DNA from: Variovorax sp. PBL-H6
GTDB taxonomy: Bacteria > Pseudomonadota > Gammaproteobacteria > Burkholderiales > Burkholderiaceae_C
Direction: 5' to 3'
Assembly (NCBI RefSeq): GCF_901827155.1
Contig: NZ_LR594659.1
Span: 744,001 to 808,000, forward strand
Length of the DNA: 64,000 bases
This document shows positions 28,960 to 36,565 of the stretch, piece by piece. The position numbers and the translations under genes were made by a program. The notes below the pieces were generated by a model that ran no database searches, was not told the DNA's origin, and saw only the letters and a list, made by a program, of their open reading frames with translations. Within the stretch, counting starts at the first letter, position 1. The number at the start of each line of letters is the position of its first letter.

Positions 28960-29876
28960 CTGTGCCCTGGAAGAAGCTGGGCTGTCTCTACTGCCCTGGC
29001 GGAGACCGCCATCCCAAGCTCCTCACGCATGCGGCCAACCCGTTGGCAGTGCCATTGGCCGGGGATACCTACCGCGTGTTCTACAGTGGCCGCGATGATC
29101 GGCAGCGCTCATCGGTAGGTGCGGTCGACATCGATATCGTGAAGCGGCGGGTGCTCCACGAGCACTTTGCACCGCTGTTCGAGCATGGCCCCGCCGGCAG
29201 CTTCTACGCAGACGGCGTGAGCATCGGCAACTGCTACGAGACGAGCTTCGGGCACTACATGCTTTTCATGGGCTGGCAGAACCCGCCCGATGCACATTGG
29301 CGCGGCGAGATCGGGCGCCTGGCCGTCGACCGCGATCTGCGGCTCGCATTGGACGGGGATGGTGCGTTCATGTCGCTGGATGCGGTCGATCCGGTCAGTC
29401 TTTCGTATCCGTGGGTGATGAGCGACGGCCCGGGCGACCGATGCCGCATGTGGTATGGCTCGACCCTCACCTGGGATGGAGGAAATGGCGAGATGGTGCA
29501 CGTCATCCGCCATGCCTCGTCCGAGGATGGCAACCGTTGGCGTCGCGAGGGCGCGGCCGTGCCCTACGAAGTCGACAAGGCTCAGGCGTTCTCGCGCCCG
29601 ACGGTCCTGAAGGATGCGCAGGGCTATCACATGTGGTTCTCGTATCGCAGCGGCACGGGCCAGACTTATCGAATCGGCTATGCGTCGAGTGAAAACGGAT
29701 CCGACTGGACGCTCCGGCTGGAAGAAGCGGGCATCGAGGTCTCCAAAGAAGGATGGGATGCCGAAATGATCGAGTACCCCTTCGTGTTCGAGCATGGGGG
29801 CTCGAGATACATGCTCTACAACGGCAACGGCTACGGAAAGAGCGGCTTCGGACTTGCCGTGCAGGACGGCTCATGA
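28956..29876 (+). CDS. Five-bladed beta-propeller protein related to glycosidase/phosphorylase folds
   Basis: The 306-residue protein shows five spaced strands of the same kind: YRVFYSGRDD, HYMLFMGWQN, CRMWYGSTLTW, YHMWFSYRSG and RYMLYNGNGYG. This indicates a five-bladed beta-propeller as in GH32/43/130 or the GINT1-type N-terminal domain. It has no signal peptide, so it acts in the cytosol beside sugar-modifying enzymes. A secreted glycosidase is therefore unlikely; a transferase, phosphorylase or binding role is possible. It starts at an ATG in an ATGA overlap. The activity is not predicted. Confidence 0.72.
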   Translation: MTVPWKKLGCLYCPGGDRHPKLLTHAANPLAVPLAGDTYRVFYSGRDDRQRSSVGAVDIDIVKRRVLHEHFAPLFEHGPAGSFYADGVSIGNCYETSFGHYMLFMGWQNPPDAHWRGEIGRLAVDRDLRLALDGDGAFMSLDAVDPVSLSYPWVMSDGPGDRCRMWYGSTLTWDGGNGEMVHVIRHASSEDGNRWRREGAAVPYEVDKAQAFSRPTVLKDAQGYHMWFSYRSGTGQTYRIGYASSENGSDWTLRLEEAGIEVSKEGWDAEMIEYPFVFEHGGSRYMLYNGNGYGKSGFGLAVQDGS

Positions 29877-30250
29877 TCGCGCGGCTGACCGATTACATCT
29901 ATATCGCAGCGACCATAGGCTTCACCGTCTACGGCCAACTCATTCTCAAGTGGCGCGTCGGATTCCACGGCCACCTGCCCGCGGAACTCGCCGACAAGGT
30001 CCGCTACATTTTCGGCGTGCTGTTCGATCCGTGGGTTGTTTCCGGCTTGACGGCGGCCTTTTTGGCCTCGCTCACGTGGATCGCGGCGATGACCAAGTTT
30101 CAACTCAGCCACGCCTATCCCTTCATGAGCCTGAACTTCGTGATCGTCCTGGCTCTCAGCGCCTGGTTGCTGAACGAGCCGGTCACGCTGGCAAAGGTGT
30201 TTGGCGTCGCGATGATCGTGATCGGTACGGTGGCGATTGCCCGTGGCTGA
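29873..30250 (+). CDS. SMR/EamA-type small transporter (ArnE/ArnF-like)
   Basis: The 125-residue protein has four membrane helices: YIYIAATIGFTVYGQLILKWRV, WVVSGLTAAFLASLTWIAAM, AYPFMSLNFVIVLALSAWLL and LAKVFGVAMIVIGTVAIA. The pattern (GQLILK, a Pro-Phe in helix 3, then a Gly-rich last helix) is that of ArnE/F-like members of the drug/metabolite superfamily, which flip undecaprenyl-phosphate sugars. It overlaps the propeller gene and the following GT-C gene, so it likely flips the product of the GT2 at 25074. Confidence 0.82.
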   Translation: MIARLTDYIYIAATIGFTVYGQLILKWRVGFHGHLPAELADKVRYIFGVLFDPWVVSGLTAAFLASLTWIAAMTKFQLSHAYPFMSLNFVIVLALSAWLLNEPVTLAKVFGVAMIVIGTVAIARG

Positions 30251-31853
30251 AGCAGGCGGGGAAGCACGGCGCTCGCCGGCGTGGCTCGCGTTGGCGACGG
30301 CGCTCGCAACTGCATCGGCGCTGCTGGTCGTCTTGTACATGCTCTCGCCACCGAGGTGGGAGACCAACGACGACGTCGCCATGTCCATGGTGACGCACGG
30401 CTACGGCATCGCCGCGCCGGGCGCACCTCCCTACCTCATGTTCTCGAACGTGCTGTGGGGCTACATGGCGCGCAGCATTCCAGCTTTCGGCGGACTGCTG
30501 GGCTACTCGAGCGCGACGATCGCGGCCCTCCTCATCGCGTGCGCCGGGTTGACGTACGGGATGCTGCGTCTCGGTGCGGGTCGTGTGCTGAGCCTGTCAG
30601 CCGCCGGCCTCCTGTTCGTGCGCCCGATGCTCTTTCCCCAGTTCACCGTGAACGCGGGCATGCTCATGGTCGCAGCTGCGATCCTCTGGTGCGTGCATTC
30701 GGTCGAACGCCCTGCGCGGACACTGGTGGCGAGCGCGTTGCTCGCCCTCTTGAGCTATGTGATCCGGAGCCAGGAGTGTCTGCTCGTGCTGGCGGTCGCC
30801 CTTCCGCTTCTTCCCTGGCGCCCGCTGCGATCCAGGCGCGTGCAGGTCGTCCTGTTGGCAGTCTGCTGTGCCATTGCAGCCGCTGCGATCTTCGATCATC
30901 GTGCGTACCAGACGAAAGAGTGGCAAGAGTTCAATGCACTCAACCCGGTTCGCGCTCGACTGACGGACTTTCGTGCCGGCGAGTCCTTGCGCAACCGCCC
31001 GGACATTGTCGAGCGGCATGGCTACAGCCTCAACGATGTCGCCTTGATGGAAAAGTGGTTCTTCGTCGACCCAGGGATTGCCAATCCGGTAAGGCTGGAC
31101 GCCATGCTGTCAGAGGCCGGTCCTCTGCCGCGCCAGGATCATGCGTGGGCCAATGCGCTGATCAGTCTCAAGGCGCTAGGGCATCCATCGCTCTGGGTTT
31201 TCGTCGTCGTCGGAGTGCTCGGTGCCATGCTGCGGCCGAGCCGAGGGTTGTTCATGGCGTGGGCAATCTTTCTCGCCGCCATCGTCGCGATGGGTTTCCT
31301 CGGGAGGCCCGGCATCATTCGCGTCTACCTGCCGGTGGTCAGCCTCCTGGCGATCGCTCCGCTGCTGCAGGGGGCTCGCGCTGTCTCGGTTCGCAATCGG
31401 GCGCTTTTCGCGTTGCTCCTCATGGCGGTGGCGGTCAATGCGTTCAACGTGCTCTCCGAGTCGAGGTCGACGAACACAGTCGACGCGCACGCGCGCGCCC
31501 GCATCGCCGGGTTTCCTGATTATCCCGTGGTGATCTGGGGCGGAGGCTTTCCCTTCGAGGCCGCGTACCCGGTCCTCGGCGCCTCGCAGGCAGTGCTGGA
31601 CTACAAGCTCTACGGATTGGGCGTCTCGACCCTGGCGCCATTCTCTGTCGCCCACGCGGAAGCCCGCGCAGGCCGGGGAATGATTGCGCGCCTGCTGTCG
31701 GGGGAGGGGGTGCCGCTGGTCGCCTCGGACGAGGAGATCCGCCTGCTTGGCGTTTACTGCCGGGAGCACCACGGTGGACAATTGCAGCAAACCGAAAGAC
31801 CTCCAGAGGCTGCCGGCGGGCCGAGTCGCTATCGTTGCGTCCAAGGACGCTGA
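30243..31853 (+). CDS. GT-C-like integral membrane protein
   Basis: The product of about 536 residues has roughly ten membrane helices. An Asp-Asp motif in the first outside loop (RWETNDDVAMSM) is a GT-C hallmark. A soluble tail begins near residue 400 and is unusually Arg-rich at the end. I prefer the GTG at 30243, eight bases before the SMR stop; a TTG at 30237 is also possible. It is probably the periplasmic transferase that uses the flipped lipid-linked sugar made by this cassette (inference). Confidence 0.72.
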   Translation: MAEAGGEARRSPAWLALATALATASALLVVLYMLSPPRWETNDDVAMSMVTHGYGIAAPGAPPYLMFSNVLWGYMARSIPAFGGLLGYSSATIAALLIACAGLTYGMLRLGAGRVLSLSAAGLLFVRPMLFPQFTVNAGMLMVAAAILWCVHSVERPARTLVASALLALLSYVIRSQECLLVLAVALPLLPWRPLRSRRVQVVLLAVCCAIAAAAIFDHRAYQTKEWQEFNALNPVRARLTDFRAGESLRNRPDIVERHGYSLNDVALMEKWFFVDPGIANPVRLDAMLSEAGPLPRQDHAWANALISLKALGHPSLWVFVVVGVLGAMLRPSRGLFMAWAIFLAAIVAMGFLGRPGIIRVYLPVVSLLAIAPLLQGARAVSVRNRALFALLLMAVAVNAFNVLSESRSTNTVDAHARARIAGFPDYPVVIWGGGFPFEAAYPVLGASQAVLDYKLYGLGVSTLAPFSVAHAEARAGRGMIARLLSGEGVPLVASDEEIRLLGVYCREHHGGQLQQTERPPEAAGGPSRYRCVQGR

Positions 31854-31891
31854 CGCAGCACCGGATCGGTGGCAGCAAGCAAACAACCAAT

Positions 31892-33040
31892 ATGGCAAAC
31901 AGCAAGATCCCCTTCAATTGGCCGTACATGACGGGCAAGGAGCTCTACTACATCGCCGAGTCGCACTTCAATGGCCGGCTCGCAGGAGACGGGCTGTTCA
32001 CGAGCCGCTGTCACCGATGGATCGAAGAGCGCACCGGCTGTAGCAAGGCGCTGCTCACGCACTCGTGCACTGCGGCGCTGGAGATGGCTGCGCTGCTGAT
32101 GGATGTGAAGCCCGGCGACGAGATCATCATGCCGTCCTACACCTTCGTATCGACGGCCAACGCATTCGTGCTGAGGGGCGGCGTCCCTGTGTTTGTTGAC
32201 ATCCGCGCCGACACGCTGAACATCGACGAATCGCTCATCGAGGCGGCGATCACCCCGCGCACGCGCGGCATCGCGGTGGTCCACTATGCGGGCGTAGCCT
32301 GCGAGATGGACGCGATCATGGCCATCGCCGAACGGCATGGATTGACGGTGGTCGAGGACGCCGCGCAGGGTGTCATGGCGAGCTACAAAGGCAAGCCCCT
32401 GGGCAGCATCGGCCAACTGGGGGCCTACAGCTTCCACGAAACCAAGAACGTGATCTCCGGGGAAGGCGGGGCGCTCCTCGTCAACGAACCAGCCCTGGTC
32501 CAGATGGCGGAGATCATCCGTGAGAAGGGCACCGACCGCGGTCGCTTTTTCAGGGGCGAGGTGGACAAATACACGTGGCAGTCGGTCGGCTCCTCCTTTC
32601 TGCCGGGCGAACTGATCGCCGCCTTCCTGTGGGCGCAGTTCGAAGAGGCCGAGCGCATCACGCAGATGCGCATGGATGCCTGGGACCGCTACCACGTCCT
32701 TGTGGAGCATCTGGAGACAGCCGGGGCTCTCCGTCGGCCAACAGTGCCTGAGGGTTGCCGGCACAACGCTCACATGTACTACGTGGTGCTCTCACCCAGG
32801 ATCGATCGGCAAAAAGTGCTGGATGCGCTCAAGCGGGCCGACATCGCGGCTGTCTTCCATTACGTTCCGTTGCACTCTTCGCCGGCGGGACGACGCTATG
32901 GAAGGGCGCATGGCACATTGGATGTCACTGATCGCCAATCCGAATCCCTCATCCGCCTCCCTCTCTGGGTGGGGCTGACGCGGGAAATGCAGGATGGCGT
33001 CGTCCAGGTGCTCGCAGACGCGATCTCCGCGCAATCCTGA
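31892..33040 (+). CDS. wecE: dTDP-4-amino-4,6-dideoxygalactose transaminase (WecE/RffA)
   Basis: WecE uses glutamate and PLP to aminate dTDP-4-keto-6-deoxyglucose (from RfbB), forming dTDP-Fuc4N. The 382-residue protein shows close WecE patterns: IPFNWPYMTGKELYYI, LTHSCTAALEMAALLMDV, PSYTFVSTANAFVLRG, HYAGVACEMDAIMAIA, EDAAQGVMASYKG and SFHETKN with the PLP lysine. The ATG at 31892 begins the family N-terminus. An N-acetyltransferase is not adjacent; the LbH protein at 28294 is the candidate. Confidence 0.92.
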   Translation: MANSKIPFNWPYMTGKELYYIAESHFNGRLAGDGLFTSRCHRWIEERTGCSKALLTHSCTAALEMAALLMDVKPGDEIIMPSYTFVSTANAFVLRGGVPVFVDIRADTLNIDESLIEAAITPRTRGIAVVHYAGVACEMDAIMAIAERHGLTVVEDAAQGVMASYKGKPLGSIGQLGAYSFHETKNVISGEGGALLVNEPALVQMAEIIREKGTDRGRFFRGEVDKYTWQSVGSSFLPGELIAAFLWAQFEEAERITQMRMDAWDRYHVLVEHLETAGALRRPTVPEGCRHNAHMYYVVLSPRIDRQKVLDALKRADIAAVFHYVPLHSSPAGRRYGRAHGTLDVTDRQSESLIRLPLWVGLTREMQDGVVQVLADAISAQS

Positions 33041-33228
33041 GGACGCTTTCAGAGCCTGTTCAGGGCGGCCGTGGCGGCGCGTTCGCGCAAGCCCCGGCTG
33101 GAGATTGCGCTACAGTGCGCGATTGGTTGCCGCCATCTCACGCAAGTGACGTTCGCGCGGCCCCGGCGGACAGGCTTTCCCCTCGCCGACCCAGTCAACC
33201 CACATCGAGCCTCGAGCCCCAATTTCAG

Positions 33229-34281
33229 ATGCAAACGCCATTCAGCAACAAGACCTTATTGATCACAGGCGGCACGGGGTCCTTCGGAAACGCCGTCATC
33301 AAGCGCTTTCTCCAGACGGACATCGGCGAGATCAGGATCTTCAGCCGGGACGAGAAAAAACAGGACGACATGCGCAAGCGTTACAACCACGCCAAGCTCA
33401 AGTTCTACATCGGCGACGTGCGTGATGCACACGGCCTGGCCGCTGCCATGCGTGGCGTCGACTACGTGTTCCACGCGGCCGCCCTCAAGCAGGTGCCGTC
33501 GTGTGAATTCCATCCGATGCAGGCGGTTCGCACCAACGTACTCGGCGGCGAGAACGTCCTCGAGGCCGCGGTCGCCGCGGGCGTCAAGCGGGTGGTGTGC
33601 CTGAGCACCGACAAGGCGGTCTATCCGATCAACGCCATGGGCATCAGCAAGGCGATGATGGAGAAGGTCATGGTGGCCGCGAGTCGAAACCTCGAAGGCA
33701 CCGGGACCGTGATCTGCGGCACGCGCTACGGCAACGTGATGGCCTCCCGGGGGTCGGTCATTCCGCTGTTCGTGCAGCAGGTCCTCGACGGCCAGGAGAT
33801 CACGATCACCGACCCGGACATGACGCGCTTCATGATGACGCTGCCGGACGCGGTCGACCTGGTGCTCTACGCCTTCGAGCACGGGCAGAACGGCGACATC
33901 TTCGTCCAGAAGTCGCCTGCCGCCACCATGGATGTCCTCAGCCAGGCCATCCTGGACCTGATGAAGAAGAAGGACCACCCCATTGCCATCATCGGGTCGC
34001 GGCATGGCGAGAAGCTGTTCGAGTCGCTCCTCAGCAAAGAGGAGCGCGCCTGCGCGGAGGACCTGGGCGACTACTTCCGTGTGCCGCCGGACGGACGCGA
34101 CCTGAACTACGCGAAGTTCGTCGAAGAGGGCGAAAGCCGCATCACGCGGGCTCTGCACGGCGAAGAGTACAACTCGCACAACACCACGCGCCTGGACGTC
34201 GAGGGCATGAAGCAACTGCTTCTGAGGCTCGACTTCATGCAAAAGGTCGCTCGCGGCGAGCCAGCCGTGCTGGAAGGGTGA
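33229..34281 (+). CDS. fnlA: UDP-GlcNAc 4,6-dehydratase / 5- (and 3-)epimerase
   Basis: FnlA (WbjB/CapE) starts UDP-L-FucNAc synthesis from UDP-GlcNAc. The 350-residue SDR has GGTGSFG at residues 14-20, FSRDEKKQDDMR, HAAALKQVPSCEF and VVCLSTDKAVYPINAMGISKAMMEKV. The usual catalytic Tyr before the Lys is Met in this family, as seen here. The ATG at 33229 is chosen by homology; 188 bases separate it from wecE, so it may have its own promoter. It is followed by fnlB after four bases. Confidence 0.93.
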   Translation: MQTPFSNKTLLITGGTGSFGNAVIKRFLQTDIGEIRIFSRDEKKQDDMRKRYNHAKLKFYIGDVRDAHGLAAAMRGVDYVFHAAALKQVPSCEFHPMQAVRTNVLGGENVLEAAVAAGVKRVVCLSTDKAVYPINAMGISKAMMEKVMVAASRNLEGTGTVICGTRYGNVMASRGSVIPLFVQQVLDGQEITITDPDMTRFMMTLPDAVDLVLYAFEHGQNGDIFVQKSPAATMDVLSQAILDLMKKKDHPIAIIGSRHGEKLFESLLSKEERACAEDLGDYFRVPPDGRDLNYAKFVEEGESRITRALHGEEYNSHNTTRLDVEGMKQLLLRLDFMQKVARGEPAVLEG

Positions 34282-34285
34282 TCGG

Positions 34286-35413
34286 GTGAAGGTGCTCATC
34301 ACCGGTGCCGGCGGTTTTGTCGGCAAGAATCTCCGCCTGGCGCTCTCCGAGCGCAAGGACGTGGAGGTCGTCGCTTTCGAATCCGGCAACAGCGTCTCAC
34401 AGCTGCCGGAACTGCTGCACGGCGTGACATTCGTGTTCCATCTCGCGGGCGTCAATCGGCCGCAGGACCCGAAGGAGTTCACCACGGGAAACCTTGAGCT
34501 GACGCAGTCGCTGTGCGACGCGGTTGCCCGGGAAATCGAGGCGAGCGGCAGGAAGATTCCCTTTGTCCTGACCTCCTCCATCCAGGCTGAGCGGGACAAC
34601 GCCTACGGCCAGAGCAAGCGAGGAGCGGAGCAGGCTGTCCTGGCCGCCGCAAAGCGCCATGGCTTCCCGGCGCATGTCTTTCGGCTGCCCAATGTGTTCG
34701 GCAAATGGTGCCGCCCGAACTACAACTCGGCCGTGGCCACCTTCTGCCACAACATTGCTCGCGGCCTCCCGATCGAGGTGCGCGATCCGTCAGCGCCTCT
34801 GGCGCTCGTCTACATCGACGACCTCGTGGCGCGTTTCACCGAACTGCTGGACGGCGCCGATGCATCGGTGGACGCCGCCGGCTTCGCGACGGTAGCGCCC
34901 CAATACTCGACCACGGTGGGCGAGGTGGCGGACCTGATCGCCAGATTCAAGGAAAGCCGGGGCACCTTGGTGACCGAGCGCGTCGGGACCGGGCTCGTGA
35001 GGGCCTTGTATTCGACTTACGTCAGCTACTTTCCGGTGGAGGAGTTCAAGTACGGCGTGCCGCGCCATGCGGACCCGCGTGGCGTGTTCGTGGAGATGCT
35101 CAGAACGCACGACAGCGGCCAGTTCTCCTACTTCACCGCGCATCCCGGCATCACCCGCGGCGGCCACTACCACCACAGCAAAACCGAGAAGTTCCTGGTC
35201 ATCAAGGGCCATGCGCGCTTCAAGTTCCGCCACATGCAGACCGGCGAGGCTTACGAGTTCACCACGAAGGGCGACGAGGCCGAGATCGTCGAGACCGCGC
35301 CGGGCTGGACGCACGACATTACCAACATCGGGCAGGACGAGATGATCGTCATGCTGTGGGCGAACGAGCTTTTCGACCGGGCCAAGCCGGACACCTACGC
35401 CAGTCCGCTCTGA
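34286..35413 (+). CDS. fnlB: UDP-2-acetamido-2,6-dideoxy-hexulose reductase (CapF/FnlB)
   Basis: FnlB reduces and rearranges the FnlA product in the UDP-L-FucNAc pathway. The 375-residue protein has an N-terminal SDR domain (MKVLITGAGGFVGKNL, HLAGVNRP, AYGQSKRGAEQ with catalytic Tyr and Lys) and a C-terminal cupin (HPGITRGGHYHHSKTEKFLV, NIGQDEMIVMLWANELFD) with metal-binding histidines, the diagnostic CapF arrangement. It uses a GTG start at 34286. Confidence 0.93.
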   Translation: MKVLITGAGGFVGKNLRLALSERKDVEVVAFESGNSVSQLPELLHGVTFVFHLAGVNRPQDPKEFTTGNLELTQSLCDAVAREIEASGRKIPFVLTSSIQAERDNAYGQSKRGAEQAVLAAAKRHGFPAHVFRLPNVFGKWCRPNYNSAVATFCHNIARGLPIEVRDPSAPLALVYIDDLVARFTELLDGADASVDAAGFATVAPQYSTTVGEVADLIARFKESRGTLVTERVGTGLVRALYSTYVSYFPVEEFKYGVPRHADPRGVFVEMLRTHDSGQFSYFTAHPGITRGGHYHHSKTEKFLVIKGHARFKFRHMQTGEAYEFTTKGDEAEIVETAPGWTHDITNIGQDEMIVMLWANELFDRAKPDTYASPL

Positions 35414-35424
35414 CACTCTGAGTT

Positions 35425-36561
35425 ATGAAGAAGCTGAAAGTCATGTCGGTGGTCGGCACGCGACCCGAGATCATTCGTTTGTCGCGTGTGTTCGCGGCGC
35501 TGGACGAGCACTGCGAACACGTGCTGGTCCACACGGGGCAGAATTACGACTACGAGTTGAACCAGGTCTTCTTCGATGACCTGAAGCTGCGCAAGCCGGA
35601 TCACTTCCTGAACAGCGCAACCGGGAGCACCAGCGCGGCGCACACCATCGGCAATCTCATCATCGAGGTCGATCGTGTCCTCGGAGAAGTCCAGCCTGAG
35701 GCAATGCTGGTGCTCGGCGATACCAACAGTTGCCTGTCGGTGATTCCGGCCAAGCGACGCAAGATTCCGATCTTTCACATGGAGGCCGGCAATCGATGCT
35801 TCGATCTGCGGGTGCCGGAAGAGATCAATCGCCGAATCGTCGATCACACGGCTGACATCAATCTCACCTACAGCACGATTGCACGCGACTACCTGCTGCG
35901 GGAGGGATTGCCGCCCGACCAGGTGATCAAGACCGGCAGTCCCATGTACGAGGTGCTGCACTATTACATGCCCCAGATCCAGGCATCCGATGTGCTGCAG
36001 CGCCTGGACCTGACCGAGGGCAACTACTTCGTGGTCAGTGCACATCGAGAGGAGAACATCGAGTCAGACGCCTCTTTCGGCAACCTGGTCTCCACCTTGA
36101 ACGCGATAGCCGAAGACCACGACCTGCCCGTGATCGTTTCCACGCACCCGCGAACGCAGAAACGAGTCCAGGCCACGTCGACCAGCTTTCACCCGCAGGT
36201 CCGCCTACTGAAGCCTCTCGGCTTCCATGACTATGTGAAGCTGCAGATGTCTGCGAGGGCAGTGCTTTCGGACAGCGGCACGATCAACGAAGAATCCTCG
36301 ATCCTGAATTTCCCGGCGCTCAACCTGCGCGAGGCCCACGAGCGGCCCGAGGGCATGGAGGAGGCCGCAGTGATGATGGTGGGACTGGGCGTCGAGCGCG
36401 TCCGACAGGGCCTTGCCATCCTCGAAACGCAACCGCGAGGGGCTGATCGGAGCCTGCGCTTGGTCGCCGACTACAGCATGCCCAATGTTTCCGACAAGGT
36501 GCTTCGGGTCCTCCACAGCTATGTCGACTACGTGAATCGCGTTGTGTGGAAGAAATATTGA
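35425..36561 (+). CDS. fnlC: UDP-N-acetyl 2-epimerase forming UDP-L-FucNAc (WbjD/FnlC)
   Basis: FnlC inverts C2 of the sugar to complete UDP-L-FucNAc. The 378-residue protein is a non-hydrolysing 2-epimerase: VMSVVGTRPEIIRLSRV, VHTGQNYDYELNQVFF, VLGDTNSCLSV, IFHMEAGNRCFD, SAHREENIE and LSDSGTINEESSIL. The FRCFD-like segment and absence of the hydrolytic features favour the FnlC branch, and its place after fnlAB confirms it. It is followed after four bases by the TPR/GT gene. Confidence 0.92.
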   Translation: MKKLKVMSVVGTRPEIIRLSRVFAALDEHCEHVLVHTGQNYDYELNQVFFDDLKLRKPDHFLNSATGSTSAAHTIGNLIIEVDRVLGEVQPEAMLVLGDTNSCLSVIPAKRRKIPIFHMEAGNRCFDLRVPEEINRRIVDHTADINLTYSTIARDYLLREGLPPDQVIKTGSPMYEVLHYYMPQIQASDVLQRLDLTEGNYFVVSAHREENIESDASFGNLVSTLNAIAEDHDLPVIVSTHPRTQKRVQATSTSFHPQVRLLKPLGFHDYVKLQMSARAVLSDSGTINEESSILNFPALNLREAHERPEGMEEAAVMMVGLGVERVRQGLAILETQPRGADRSLRLVADYSMPNVSDKVLRVLHSYVDYVNRVVWKKY

Positions 36562-36565
36562 AGCC

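Noticed and set aside
33041..33228. The gap before fnlA was inspected for a promoter or small gene.
   Set aside because: I see no convincing -35/-10 pair, hairpin or reading frame; an unknown promoter may still be here.
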